The notes under the pieces were generated by a model. The model did not search any database and was not told where the DNA came from. It saw only the letters and a program-made list of their open reading frames with translations. Shown piece after piece: positions 10,632 through 30,429 of a stretch of DNA of 64,000 bases (position 1 is the first letter of the stretch; each line of letters opens with the position of its first letter). Made by a program: the position numbers and the translations under genes. Origin of the DNA: Trichobilharzia szidati (Eukaryota; Platyhelminthes; Trematoda; Strigeidida; Schistosomatidae); the NCBI GenBank assembly GCA_944472155.2, contig OX235271.1, positions 21,149,710-21,213,709 on the forward strand. The letters run 5' to 3'.

Positions 10632-12214
10632 CGGTCAAATCAATAAACGAGGAAACCTAAAATTCAATTAAATGTTACTTAAATTGTTCAAAATATTACT
10701 TGATAACAACTACCCAAAAGAATTTATCAGAGATTATATAAAAAAGAGAAAAAAGAGGCTAAAACTAGAGAATGACAAGAAGGAGAGAGGCAAAACAACA
10801 ATCAAAATACCAAACAAAATTGGTATATCAGAGGCGGAATTCAAAGTAACCTCAAAAATATTGGGATTCGTAACACGTTCAAACCAACGAATCTAATTTG
10901 AAATAAAATAAATCAACTAAAAGATTCGATAAAAGTAATGGATAAAAGTAGTCATCCCATTTACAAATTAGATTTTTCCGAGTATCCGACTAAAAATAAA
11001 ATCGATGATGTGGTGTGAACTTAAGAGTACTTTTCGTGAATGATAATAGTGAATTTAGTGAAGTGAAATGAACAGGATCTTATAAATATGATAACAACTT
11101 AGAAAAACACTAATTAAACCTAGGGCAATAGAAATCACACGAAAGGTAATGAAATTGTTAACAGATCAGAAATGAACGTTTGTCAGTGTAACAGAGGAAC
11201 AGAAAAAGGAGAGAAAATGTTGGGAGATTTGTTGGCCTTATTGCAGGCCTGAAATATTCACCAGAAGAAATTGAAGCCATTCAGTTCTTCGTCAGAGTCG
11301 ACTGGGAAGAGTCAAGTCTACGGATAAATGAAGTCAGATTTCACATTCTCAACTTCATTGTACTACTTTATTTCTTACTTACAGACAGTGAGTGAGATTG
11401 TAACTGCGACCAGAGAGACAGATAGACCGGTGTAACTTGGTAGAACAGAATGAAGTAGACCTGGTCGACTGAGTGACGATAAGCCGAGTGAGGGGAGTGA
11501 AACAAAAATTATTAATTAATTAACTAATTAGTTAGTTAGTTATTTAGTTAGTTATAGTTCATTGATCAATAAGTTGATCCATTCATCCATCATCACCTCA
11601 TTTGTCTCTGTCTGTCTGTTTGCCTGACCGTCTATCTTTCACTCTTTCGTTCTCTCTTCCACATTCCTTTGGAAGTACACGTTTGACTACTATCAAATGA
11701 TAAGACGTGATCACGACATCACGACGTGATGTTTACAAATCATGTCAGTGTTGTGACTATCAGCGACTTGATTTACTTGGTCAGCTTGAGACTGCCTTCA
11801 GTGTATCGACAGTTGAGATGCATAGTTGAAATGCGGAGATTCACATTCTGTATATGCATTAGGTCAATTACCACTGAGGCCTTCTATTTTGAACCTAGGA
11901 AATCACGTGGTTAGTTTGTCAGACACGTGGTGAGATCCCATCAAAGTTGTGCACACAGATGTGTTGGTCAATTGCACAGTGATTTACATTCATTAACTAG
12001 GTGTTCGCATATCACCGAAGTGACATCGTTTCGTTTGATCCATACTGATGCATATTGAGTTGTTTGGCGGTGAATCATGTGTCCACAGCTTCATCTCCTC
12101 ATTCACGAGTGAGAGGTGTAGTTTGTTGTTTGATTCTTCGTGAGAGATGACGAGTTGGGAGATGGAGCGACATGTCGCAATTCATTAGTCGTCATCAAGA
12201 CTGCTGTTGTCGTT
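10632..12214. repeat. Right arm of the 3.4-kb palindrome
   Basis: Reverse complement of 8839-10423. It starts CGGTCAAATCAATAAACGAG and ends CAGTCTTGATG in reverse sense. Similarity stops sharply at about 12214. Confidence 0.95.
10672..10896 (+). pseudogene. PLE reverse-transcriptase C-terminal fragment (right arm)
   Basis: Mirror copy of the frame at 10159-10383, with IKIPNKIGISEAEF in place of IKIPYKIGISEAEF. Both begin a few tens of bases from the palindrome centre and point away from it. Confidence 0.7.
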
Positions 12215-14285
12215 AGAAGTTCTGTCAGTATCTACACTAACTGATCAATTGTATACTGGTCCATTCATTCTGGACACGTTCTACGATATGCATTTTAATG
12301 TTGTGTTAATATTCTCGATTTAATTAGGTAGACATTTCCTGTGATGTGTGAGTGTTGAAACGCAAGATGTTTGACCACTTATGAATCTTCAGTCAACACT
12401 ATCTTCGCCTGACTGGAGAAGGAGGAACGAACTCATCAGACAACTTTAAGCATAGAGTAGTTCGATTGCCATATACCTATCCTTATGTACCTTTTTAAGG
12501 AGAAATTCAGTCATTTTATTTTCTCGCTCTTTTGATATTGCACTGAATGCTGTAATTCTTCTATGTAGAGGATGAAATGTGGACGCTTAACGTGTCTTTA
12601 GTGCTTCAACTGATTGGAAAGCATTTAACATCAATGTTACAATGGGTGTAGTGTGTGAGACTGAGAGACCAGCAGTTTTGATGAAGGCATCTCGCATGAA
12701 TTTCAAGTGAAAGGAGAATCATGTGCTTGAGTCAGTGAAGTGTACTAGGGGGGATATGTGTGTGTTGAAAATCCTCTTCTATTGTACAAACGCCAAATTA
12801 CGTAAGCGTCGCATTCGACTGGCGAAGGAATGCTGAGTTACATGTGAGTGATGCATTCTGTGTAGTGCTCTTCATATTGTTTCTGTCGAATACTGGGAAG
12901 TGGACTTTAAGTATTGAATATGTCTGACTAGATGGCCGTCTCTTTCACCGAAATCCTCACCTGTTAGTCTGTGTGACTCACTCTCCTACCAGTCTCTTTG
13001 ATATGGGTGAATATGTGGTGGGTGAGTGTGTGTAAACTCTATCCTGCATAGTCAAGTGTATCTCTATTGGCGAAACTGACAGAGATTGACTGATCGACCG
13101 ACCGACTTCTTCCTCATGCACAGGCTTACCGTCCATGCTCGTCGAAATATTGCAAACCCAGTGACCTGTGTCTCGCATCGCCAATTTGTTGAACACTGTC
13201 CGAGATGCTTGCCAATAAGCGAACTAACTGCATATATATGGAGTTGACCGTCGCAGTAAATGTTGCATTTGATCTACAACTATGTCGGAGTTGAGGTTGA
13301 TGTTCTACTCGCGTATACATACATCTACCTTGTCCCACATGAAATCGGTGCGTGCTTTTAAAGGTGCGTTTGAATGAATATGGTAAGACTACTCATCAAC
13401 TACGTAGTCAGCATGATACATAAACCCACCTGTTCTGCTCATGAGACAGATGTCTTCAATAGTGTTCCACCCTCTCTGATTCTTTATCCTATGGAATGGG
13501 ATAACAAAGTTAACTGAATATGCACGCCAGCCATCACCGTAACCCTAATACTCTCTCTCTCGCTCTCCCCCTGCCTTCCTATGCAATCTTTGAGGATTCC
13601 TCATATATTACAACTCTCCCTACTGAATAATCAGATAACATGATGGTGAGTGTCGATAGTTAACTGCCGGTCGATATTCGTACTGACTCACTCCACCTCA
13701 ATCACACACGCACACCTACAGACACATTGCACAGACTGAGAGACTTTTCTCTCCACATCTTTTGTTATGTGATTATTTTTTTTCCTATTACTCTCCTAGG
13801 TAGACAGTCCTCCTTCAAATAACAATACATCGTTTCTGGTGGATCTGGTTGTTTGTGGTATATGATCATTCAAGTATTAGACATGCAGTAGACAAGTATT
13901 GGGTACAACACTCGGAATCCTGACAATGCCCTGAGTGGAAATATTGAAGGAATGCATTCTTCGCGACTAAGTTCTCGGCGTTAAGAATTATTTTATTTGA
14001 GACGAACAAATGTACCTTCATGGCACCTCAAGAGTTTCGTTTCAGTTGTCTAATCTGACTACTCTTCTCACTTTGAAATAACACATGATCCCTATTCCAA
14101 TATTCGTGTTTGTTAAATTTCGATGTGAATGTATGTGTGGGTGTCTGGTGAAGGGGGAGGGGGATTCTCTGATGTAGCATTGTCATTATGCTGGGGAGGT
14201 GGCAGTCGAAAACACATTAGTTCAGCCAATCATTGAATGAGTCTAGTTTATCGTGAAATTCAATTGGCACACCAGGCATAACAGA
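12215..14285. other. Upstream intergenic region of the micro-exon gene
   Basis: No gene is recognised. Short open frames around 12978-13338 on the minus strand lack any recognisable domain. Pyrimidine-rich CTCTCTCTCG occurs near 13551. Confidence 0.4.
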
Positions 14286-14289
14286 AGTG

Positions 14290-14297
14290 TATATAAA
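14290..14297 (+). promoter_or_regulatory. TATA box of the micro-exon gene
   Basis: TATATAAA lies 35 bp upstream of the ATG at 14332. The transcription start would then fall near 14320 and the 5' UTR would be very short. Confidence 0.65.
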
Positions 14298-14331
14298 CAG
14301 CCAGTTCTCAGTGTTAAATCACATCAATAGA

Positions 14332-21190
<6,859 letters not shown>

Positions 21191-21226
21191 GTAGATGTAG
21201 ATTTTAGTTTAGTTTAGTTTAGTTTA

Positions 21227-21232
21227 AATAAA
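21227..21232 (+). terminator. Poly(A) signal of the micro-exon gene
   Basis: AATAAA, preceded by five TTTAG-type pentamers and followed by a T-rich stretch. It lies 37 bp after the predicted TGA. Confidence 0.6.
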
Positions 21233-21529
21233 CGATTCGACTTGTTTTTTCTCCTTGTTTTTGATTGCCGAAATGAAATTGAGAAGCTGGTTGCTCGTTT
21301 GTCGATGCACCGACAATCTTCACGTCATGCGTATCACGGTGGTGTTGAGGAGATAGCCCCCCCCCAATCTCAACGTAGGTTTATTCGATAACACATATCA
21401 AACACTGTCGAAAGGTGTGTTGGCGTTCACTCTATATTCTCTTCCTACGAGTCATTCTTTCGCATAGACGAGAATCGATCTGCATTTATCCGAATAAGCT
21501 GCACAGACACACACTCATACTCACATGAA

Positions 21530-22385
21530 TTGCATGCTTGAAGCAATTCTTGTATGCCTTATTCACTTCCTCTCACATCGTTTCGTCCGTTTTCGTATCG
21601 ACAAGGTGTTCTGTTTCAGCATTGGAATGAGGATGTTGTCATATAGGGAATGAACGATTTTGTAGGTATTGTCTTCGAATCTGTGTAGGTTTTCGGAGAA
21701 ATCTAAATAGACGGTGACCATTCAAACTTTCGATAATGTAGAGCAAACGATTGAGTTATGAGTGAAGTCCACGATAGATGAATTGACTAGCGAACGCCAG
21801 GCTACTAATCCATATAAATGATTAGTGGAAAAATACAAACCTATAACACCTGGTTGACTCGACTAACGGAAATGGAAGACAGTGCCCATGTGAATCAGAA
21901 AGAAGAAAACCAAAGTTGCGTCGCAGAGATCGACTGTAAGATATACGGAATTCGTGAATGTATGGAGCAAATGAAGAGGAATTTGAGTGAACAGGGTTCA
22001 GAAGATACTGGAAGGGAGGCAAAAGGAAGCATGTTCGCCAGGTACAATACAACTACAGGAGGCAAGAATTCCTCACTACAAAGAGGATGGAATGTCAACA
22101 GTCTCAATGAGATGTAGTGCAATGGGAACGAACAGTTCAGGTGACATTGTGAAGACGAAATATAAATTTACACTACTTATCACTAATAAGTGATATGACG
22201 TTGAAATGGTAGTAATTCTGACAACAGATCGATGAGGGATGAGAAACTAGCGTAGCTTTTGTGCACCTTCCTAAGTGACGAGCCATTAGATACACAGAAT
22301 TCCGTTATCGTGTTGCTGTTTCATCTTGCAATGCATGAGTATATCTACCCTTATGAATGGTTGTGTGAGTAATAGACGGCTGATA
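21530..22385 (+). repeat. Dispersed repeat, segments B and A in the same orientation
   Basis: Segment B (21530-21920) and segment A (22115-22385) match 6035-6440 (inverted) and 5755-6015 (direct). Frames inside (for example 21818-22117) are not recognised as any protein family. Confidence 0.85.
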
Positions 22386-22544
22386 TCATTGCTACTACAT
22401 GAGAACTTTGTGTTTGTTTCCCTTAATTACACGTGGTCTGTGCGATTTGTCACAAGGACAATTGCACGGGTAATGGCATCCCCTCACATTCTATTCAAAA
22501 CGCCAGAATCCTACTCACTGTTGCCATAGTACCTTTCATAGAGT

Positions 22545-24079
22545 GTTACTAGCAGTTTATTTGGCCATCAGACGCTTTGGACACATGCTGGCAGGTACAG
22601 GTTTTACTGTCTTTGAGGATCACAAACCTCTTGCAAAAGCGTTGTCAGCCAAACAAGATAACGTGTCACCTCGTAAGCTATGACATCTTGAATTCGTATC
22701 CCAATTTTCCTAAGAGATTCGACACGTGAAGTGTAGCGATAATGGAGTTGCGGATGCTCTGTCACGTATGCACATTGACAACATTGTATGCCCCAATATC
22801 GACTACGAACATCTCATAACACTACAAAAGAATGATGGGAAACTAAAGAAGACTATGTCTTCTAAAACGACATCCTTAAGATTTACCGATGTTCCCTTTG
22901 ACAAAACCAAATGAATCTGTGATACATCTACCCTTTGTTCCAACAGCTATCAGGTGCATAATTTTCGGGAAACTGCATAAAATCCCCCATCGCGGAGTCT
23001 ATGCTGTTACCAAGCTGCTAAGAGAAAAGTTTATATGGCCAAGCATAAACAGTGATGCTAAGAAGCGGAGGCGAAATTGTTTGTCTTGTCAACGGGTCAA
23101 GATTCATCGTCACACCAACGCGCCGTTTGGACGTTTCCCTAGTCCTAACTCTCGATTTGAGCACATACATATGGATGTAGTTGGTCTACTGCGTCCTTCC
23201 AATGGTTTCAGCTACATTTTCACTTACATCGATAGATTCACTCGTTGGCCAGCAGTAGTTCCGCCAGCAGACGTATCCGCTGAAATGGTTGCTGAAACTC
23301 CGGTCGAAAAATGAATAGCAAACTTTGATCTTCCGTCCAGTACTACTACGGATAGAGGTGCACAGTCCGAAAGCCGTCTTTTTCAACAGCTCACCGAATT
23401 ATTGGGAGTTAAGAGAATATGAACGACCTGGTATCACCCTATTTCAAATGGGATGATTGGATGATTTCATCGACAACTTAAGACTGCGCTTGCTGCCCCT
23501 CTGACCGAAAACGACTGGTCCGCTAAATTGCCAATGGTACTACTTGGTATATGAAGAAATTTAAAGAAAGACATCGGATGCTGCTTTTCATTCCAAGTTA
23601 GTCTATGGGGCAACACTAAGTTTACCGAGAGAGCTTTTCACTTCGGATAACCAAGTTCCAAGCGATATAACTGACTACGTGCATCTACTAAAGCAACATA
23701 TGAATGAGCTGAAAATATCATTTTCACATTAGCAGCAACGACCATCATACATCTGACAAACTGTACTCACGTTTTCGTCACGAGGGATGGTGTACAATGA
23801 CCACTTCATCCTGTTTACTATGATCCATTCAGAGTTCTACAGAGGAATGACAAAGTTATCATAGTGGAACGACCAAATAAAGCAGAAGCCATCAGCAATG
23901 ATGCAGTCCATCCAGCATTTATTGACGACATCCAAGACGAAGATAAAGATCAACTGAATGACATGCTAACACTTTCAGTCCTTAAAACTCCAAAGCCAAC
24001 AGAACAATCCATAAAAACAAAGCGATCTAGTAGGAGAGTTCATTGGCATAAAAGTTACGTTAGAATTATTACTATTTAA
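22545..24079 (+). pseudogene. Ty3/gypsy-type pol remnant: RNase H and integrase
   Basis: RNase H: HMLAGTGFTVFEDHKPLAKA and VADALSRM. Integrase: zinc finger HKIPHRG ... CLSCQR near 22975-23095, then the core HIHMDVVGLLRPS, FTYIDRFTRW and TTDRGAQSES. The expected 'NG..ER.H' catalytic-glutamate motif reads NGMIG*FHR, so the glutamate is lost to glycine with a stop after it. Frames break repeatedly (22726-22914, 22889-23314, 23864-24079). The tail SSRRVHWHKSYVR resembles the pol end of CsRn1-type elements of flukes. Protease and RT are absent, so the copy is 5'-truncated or rearranged and certainly dead. Clade assignment is inference. Confidence 0.82.
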
Positions 24080-24659
24080 CTTATTGTGAATTTTCCCTTT
24101 AACGGTCTTTATTCAGAACCAACATATAACTATTTCATATACAGTTCACATTGCTAATGTCTAAACATTGACGCTTTTTTGCATAATTGCACTTAATCGT
24201 GTAATTTTTACTACTTGTATATCATTTTCATCTGTAGTCAACAGACCACCTGCTGATTTTCATCATTCCACATATTTTCTGTTACGATTGCCAGTCTAGT
24301 TTTCCTTAGTTCATTTTATTATTAATATTAATATATGTACATTCACTATTTTTTCAAAACTGGATTAAGTTGTGTACTTTTCAGCTTGATACACTAACAG
24401 GTTTCTATGCAATATCGCTACTCTTTATTAAACAAAATCATATTAGTGTCGAACACCTAAATGTATTATTTAATATTTCGGTGGGGTGCCCTATATTAAG
24501 CTTAGCTGTACTCTTATAAAAGTAATTCATGTGCGCATGTTATACGCTTACAGAAACTAATTTTACATATGCTTGTTGAATATTCACCATTGTATTATTG
24601 AATATTGCCTTTCGTTTGTTATATATATATATATATACCCTTGTATATATATATATAAA
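24080..24659. other. AT-rich tail after the Ty3 remnant
   Basis: Possibly 3' UTR or LTR remains, but no paired LTR is seen in the window. (TA)n microsatellites occupy about 24621-24656. Confidence 0.4.
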
Positions 24660-26318
24660 GATGAGACACGACAAGGAATGGCTCTCAATGGATACCTGAA
24701 AGCTAATAGAAAGTAGGAGGATGGTGAAAGAGAAGATAACTCAATGCAAAGATGGACAACAGAAGGAGAAGCTGAGCCCAGTTTACACTGCATTGAATAA
24801 AGCAGCAAAGAAGAGTGTTAGGAAAGACAAAAGACAATTCTAAGACACATTAGCAAATGAAGCGGAACCGGCAACAGATAAAAGATACCTGGGGACATTA
24901 CATCACATAACCAGGTCTCTCTCCGGGAGAAGATCAACGCAGATGAAACATGAAAGATGGTCAAGCGATACTGATTACCTAGGAGAAGAGAAAAATTAAA
25001 CAGCTAGCTGATCACTTCAAAGAATTCTTGAATCGGCCATCACCTGCAACTCGCCCAGAAAAACACCATCATCAACAGCACACACAGAACTGCCTGCCAA
25101 TGGACACCAATCCTCCAAAGAACGCAGAAATCTTGCATGCGATGAAGCTACTGAACGCCAGTTGGGGAAGAAGTAAGACCGGAGGGAATTCCCACTGAAA
25201 ACGGACCCAGAGGCTGCCGCAGATGTGCTCACGCCATTACTGCAAAAACTTTAGAAAGAAATGAAGGTACCTGCCGACTGCAAGGAAGGCTACCTTGTCA
25301 AGCTACCAAAGAAGGGCAAGAACTGGCTTGGAATCATCCTCTTATCCACTCCAAGTAAAATACTAAGTCGCATCTTCCTGGAGAGAATAAAGGGTGCAAT
25401 GGATACAGAACTCCGCCACACAACCAGAACAAGCTGGATTCAAGAAAGGCAAATCGTCTGCTGATCAAATTGCAACTGTGAGTGTTTTCATCGAATAAAG
25501 CATAGAATGGCAGTCAAACCTCTCTCTCTTACTCAGCTTCACCGATCTCGAAAAGGCTTTCGACAGCGTAGACCTAGAGGTAATTTGGAAAGTACTTCAA
25601 TACCATGGTGCGCAGTGTCCACATATTTATTAACCTCATTAAACCACAGCTATATGACAATGCCACGTCTCAGGTGATCCCTAACGGAAAACTCTGCTAG
25701 GCGTTCGAAGGGAATACATGAATTAGACATTATATTCTTAGCTGTGGTGGACTGGATTATGCATCAGACTGTGCATCGGCAGTGATTAGACAGGAATACG
25801 CCGAACGACCGATAGGAAGACTCTAGAAGATCTGAATTTCGCGTGTGGATGATTTATGTCACATGTCACATAAACTCGAAGACCTGCAGGCGAAAACCAG
25901 TAGACTGGCTGAAGAGGCTGGCAGGGAAGACAGGACTCCAGGTTAATATAGAGAAGAGAGAGGTGATGAGGATAACCAGCAAACAGTAACAACAATAACC
26001 AGAACCAATCATCATCAACGGGAGAGATTTAACAAAGGTTACTTCCTTCACTTATCTAGGAAGCACCGTTTCAACTACACGCACAAGGAAAGGATGAGGA
26101 TTTCAAAGCTAGCCAGCGGGGATTGTAAAAGCAAGATACGCCTTCATCAAACTGAAGCCAGTTCAGAGATCTTCTCCGTGGCATAAAAAAACAAAAAAAT
26201 CAACAAGAATGTTAGTTCAGACACTGATTCTATACGGGTAAGAAACTTGTCCAGTGTGCCACCAAAGTACTTCCAACAGGTTGCGGACTTTTATCAACAA
26301 TTGCCTTCGCTCCATAGC
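24660..26318 (+). pseudogene. SR2/RTE-like LINE reverse transcriptase, decayed
   Basis: Homology runs through several frames: NKAAKKSVRKDKRQF (24800s), LTPLLQKL (25240), NWLGIILLSTPSKILSRIFL and ERIKGAMDTELRH (25320-25420), AGFKKGKSSADQIAT, LEKAFDSVDLEVIWKVL (motif A, about 25550), VVDWIMHQT (25750), and RLRTFINNCLRSI (26280-26318). Order and wording fit RTE-clade elements such as SR2. At least a dozen stops and shifts are present, so no function remains. The match stops at about 26318, where a different LINE tail begins. Confidence 0.8.
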
Positions 26319-26530
26319 TGTTGACTACTGGTTCTCATACCAAGTCACTAACTCTTGGAACCGGCTCCCAGAAGAAGTGGTGTCTGTAACCTCAAATGAT
26401 TCATTAAAGAAGGGTTTGGACAGCCACAGAAATTTACTGGAAAGGTATTAACACAGGCTGCAAGCCTTCTATCCCCAACCAATAAATCTAAATCTGGACC
26501 AAAATGTGCGTCCTATTTGTTAGTTCCGTT
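26319..26530 (+). pseudogene. CR1-type LINE C-terminal fragment fused to the RTE remnant
   Basis: Directly after the RTE piece comes DYWFSYQVTNSWNRLPEEVV followed by SLKKGLDSHRNLL, the typical C-terminal 'F..R..N.WN.LP..VV ... FK..LD' of CR1/Jockey-type ORF2. The 3' UTR AACCAATAAATCTAAATCTG follows. The join at about 26318 makes a chimera of two LINE clades, arising by template switch or nested truncation. Confidence 0.72.
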
Positions 26531-26920
26531 ATTGATGAAGGTTAGTTAACTAACCTTTCACAAACCAATTTTATCACTTTGTGAATAACCTATCATACCA
26601 TTTCTCTCTTTTCGACTACGGAAGCCTAAAATAATTACATATACTCTATTTTCACAAAAATAAACACTTATAACGTCTTAATAGGCATGAACACGATAAC
26701 CCATACAATGCGCGAAAATGCATCCTCACCTTCATCAATAACGCACCTATCAAATAGGACGCACATTTTGGTCCAGATTTAGATTTATTGGTTGGGGATA
26801 GAAGGCTTGCAGCCTGTGTTAATACCTTTCCAGTAAATTTCTGTGGCTGTCCAAACCCTTCTTTAATGAATCATTTGAGGTTACAGACACCACTTCTTCT
26901 GGGAGTCGGTTCCAAGAGTT
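26350..26920. repeat. 170-bp inverted repeat of the LINE tail
   Basis: 26350-26519 and 26751-26920 are reverse complements with few differences (AACTCTTGGAACCGGCTCCC against GGGAGTCGGTTCCAAGAGTT), separated by about 231 bp. Two tails of the same LINE stand tail to tail. Confidence 0.9.
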
Positions 26921-27200
26921 TATGATTCAGATTATAAGGATAGAAGGCTCTTGTTGCCTATGTTAATCCTCGCGATATATATCTCTGTAGGGATCCAGTT
27001 TCTCTTTGGAAGCTTTCACCGATGGAGCTATTACTACTGAATCAGGTAAGGAGTTCCATTCGTTGACCTATGTGTGAGAGAATCTAAACTCCAAACATAT
27101 TTTATTCGACATCGGTTTGAGCACCTTCAATATCCAATATCCTGATTACGAGCTAGTATAAACCAGTGATTTCTTTGAGCTAGCTTCTTGGTTGTAAGGT
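26921..27200 (-). pseudogene. Second CR1-type LINE C-terminal fragment
   Basis: The minus strand reads VNEWNSLPDSVVIAPSVKA followed by KEKLDPYRDIYRED and a stop, with an in-frame stop just upstream. It is the C-terminus of another CR1-like ORF2, different from both neighbours. Confidence 0.7.
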
Positions 27201-27591
27201 AGAAGTTCCAGATCTTCGGTGAACTTATGCGTAGTAAATCCCACCACTCATCTGCTTTAGCTCCGGTAGACTCCAAGAGGAGTGGTGCGGGGATTGGCCA
27301 AGATATGGTTTGTAGTGTGCAGTATGTTAGGACTCAGTTGCTGCCGTGAATGGAGCTTGACTTAACACCCGTTGGTCATTCGGTGTAGTCATAAAAGTAG
27401 AATAGTAATAATAATAATAGTAATAATAGGTTGCAGTGTAGACAATATAGGTTGAGATAAGTGAAATAATAAAGGTGAAATAATAAGGGTGACCAAAGAA
27501 AAGATAGAGTAGTCGGTACAGTGAGAGAAGACAGAACGGGTCATGGGGATTTAGCTTGTATGCTTATCCACTGACAGTGTGGTTTCAAATT

Positions 27592-30417
27592 TTAAAAGGA
27601 TAAGCCATTGAGACACAAACCATGCATTTCTGCATGAATGTCCAGCTTCCGCTTAAAAGTCACCACAGATGGTGCTGTAGTTACGGCCGCCGGTAAAGCG
27701 TTCCAGAGACGGCAAACTCGAAGCGAAAAGAAATGTCAACGCACTCGAGTCTTTGGTCTCTGGTGTGCTATCCTTAGCGGGTTACCTCGTGGAAGCCTAT
27801 AATCACTTAATGGCAGGATGCTTTTATTAGGGTGGGCCTGGTCATTTAAGATCTTATAGACGGTGATGAGGTCTCCCCTATGATTACGGTAACTAAGTGT
27901 GAAAAGACTTAATTTCTTCAGTCTTTCCTCATATGATTTGTTGCGGAGGCCGATCACCCATTTTGTCGCTCGTCTCGACACTTTCTAGAATGTCAGCATC
28001 TCTTTTGAGTAGTGGAGGAGCAATGATATTATGCACCTCAAGGAGTGGCCTCACGTATGTCTTTTACAACCTTAAGAATAGTTCGGGAGTAAGAGCTTCC
28101 AGCTGCCTATGCATAAAGTGTAAAGTTGCGTAAACTTTGGCGATGTCCCTCGTGTAATTTACACTGGTGTCTAGCTTTTCTGTTAAAATAAGACTTAGAT
28201 CGCGTTCTGATGGCACACAACTCAAGTTCTGGCCACCAAGGGTGTAATTTACACACTGTGACCTGCCGGAATGAAGTTGCACTACTTTGCACTTCTTTGG
28301 GTAGAAAGGCATTCCGTTAGCCAGAGCCCAGTCTCCCAGAGTTTGCAGGTCAGCCTGCAATCTGCCGCAGTCTTCCGATGAGTTTATTGCTCTCCAAATC
28401 TTTACGTCGTCAGCGTAGAGAAGCGCAGAGCAGTTAAGTTGACAGGGCAGGTCGTTGATAAAAATCAAAAACATCAACGACCCTAAGATAGAACCCTGAG
28501 GAACCCCTGATGCCGAGGTGTGCCAGGATGATCGGACGCGGTTGACTCTGGTGCAGAATTCTCTCTCGCCTAAATAATCTTCCAGCCATGCGAGAAGTGC
28601 TCCAGAAACACCCGCTTTGCTTATTTTGTGAAGGAGCAGACCATGGTGAACTGTGTCGAATGCTTTCGCAAAGTCGAGAAAGATCACATGGACTGGTACC
28701 TTTACATCCCAGGATAGTGTCCAATCGTTCCAAGCTAGTAGAAGATTCGCCACACAGGATCTTCCCCTCCTGAAACCGTGCTGTGCTTGATGGAGTAGGT
28801 TAGTCCCGTCGAAGTATTTTCTCATGTGGTCGTCAATGAGACTTTCCAATATCTTCGATATCACTGGGAGTAGCGCAACTGGTCTGTAACTGGTCGCGTT
28901 CTGCCGGTCACCACCCTTGAAGATAGGGGATAGGATGGCTCGTTTCCATTCACATGGAAGTTTCCCTACATCAAAGGAGTGTTGAAACAGATCACTTAGG
29001 GGTTGGCAGAGACTTTCTGAACAGTGCTTCAGGACGGATGGTCTTATGTCATCGCAACCTGCAAACTTTCCCGAAGCCAACTTTCCCAATTTTACGAGTA
29101 CCATAGCCGGGGTAATTTGAAATGTACCCAGCAGGTTCTCGCACGTTGGTCTTGCATTGTAGTCTTGATGTTTTGTGGGGGTAAAATCCTCGTTACTGTT
29201 CAGTTGCCTGTGAAAGGCTAGACTGAATGTCTCTGTCATTTCAAGACTAGTAAGAGATTTCCCATCAGAACCCAATAGACTGCACGCTCCCTGGTTGGTC
29301 GGTTTTCTTTTAGACATAAACCTGTATAGGTTTTTGGGGTTCACGAGAAGCTTATTGGCGAGGTTTCTCTGAAATGTCCTTCTATCACTCCTGACTCGTA
29401 TGTTACGTCGATTCCTGAGTTCGAGGTACACTTCATGTTCGGGTTGACTCTTCGATACTCGCCACGCAAACCAGGCTTTTCGCTTCGCCTGCAGAAGGCG
29501 TTGTGTCCCCCTTTTTAGCCATGAACGTTGCTTCCTAGCTTTTGGTGTGACTAAAGGAACAGGACCGCCTGGTGAATGATCTTCTTTACCACTCCCCAGT
29601 GTTCTTCTACTGTAAGCTCTGTCCAATTTTTTGGCCAATTTGCTTCAGACAAAAGTCTTCGCATTTCGGTGTAATTGGCTTTGTTATAACACAGATAGGG
29701 CTGTGTATTGTCCCACTGTAAACGCTCACGGAGGACTATGTCGAATGTTATGACCGCGTGGTCACTACTACCTATGGGAGTCGTGATCTGAACGTTTTCC
29801 ACTAGTAGCTGGTCACTGGTGAGCACATAACCCAGTCTAGAAGACCTCCCATCTGGGCCCCATCTAGTATCCATTCTGACATTTTCAGTGAATCCGGCCT
29901 CCCTGATGGTATGCGGCAGATTTCGGTCAAATCTATCCTGGGCATATCCCGCCATCAAGTTAAGAGATGGGGCATTGAAGTCTCCAGCTGTGACAATTTG
30001 ATCATAACCCATGTCTTGTGTCGCTGAAATTGTATTCAGCAGCACCTGGTTGTGGTCTGCTCCACATGAAGGTGATCTATAAATGCTCCCCACTAGATAT
30101 TTACAGTACCCAACAGTGAAATGGCACCATATGGAGTCAGGGAGCTCAATGAGGGGAGGGTCCATTGCATGGACACATCTGAGCTGTTTGTCGACGTATA
30201 TGGCGACTCCACCTCTTTCTTTCAGGTCCCTATCTCGCCTGACTAGGACCATATCATTTATACTGACTTCGCTGTCTGCCACCGTAGGGGTTAGCCAGGC
30301 TTGCGTCAGTATTATAATTTTGGAGTTCAGCTGTGATTGTAGGTATCTAAGTTCAGATATTTTGCCTCTTAGCCCTCTCACATTACTGTACAGGCAACTG
30401 GTAGTCAGTCTCACCAC
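27592..30417 (-). pseudogene. CR1-like LINE ORF2: AP endonuclease plus reverse transcriptase
   Basis: The N-terminal endonuclease (30417-29551) has SNVRGLRGKISEL, a YRSPS motif, AGDFNAP and IGSSDHAVITF, the catalytic Asp-His pair. The RT (29638-28064) has SYRPVALLPVISKILESLID, FLDFAKAFDTV (motif A), GVPQGSILGSLMFLIFINDL and YADDVK (motif C). The C-terminus runs LRNKSYEERLKKLSLF ... LWNALPAAVTTAPS and ends at 27592. The protein nicks the target and reverse transcribes LINE RNA. Three lesions break it: a frameshift between endonuclease and RT at about 29555-29575, a TAA in place of the Tyr codon after ELFLRL at about 28062 (Tyr in the copy at 42.4 kb), and a one-base shift before SRRATKW near 27985. 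All catalytic motifs are intact, so inactivation is recent. Confidence 0.88.
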
Positions 30418-30429
30418 GTCCCCGTATTG

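Noticed and set aside
8839..12214. CRISPR array or phage-like inverted structure
   Set aside because: No short regularly spaced repeats and no prokaryotic context; the palindrome is a eukaryotic retroelement-associated structure.
13126..13338. Minus-strand frames upstream of the MEG as a second gene
   Set aside because: Short overlapping frames in two registers without domain or signal features.
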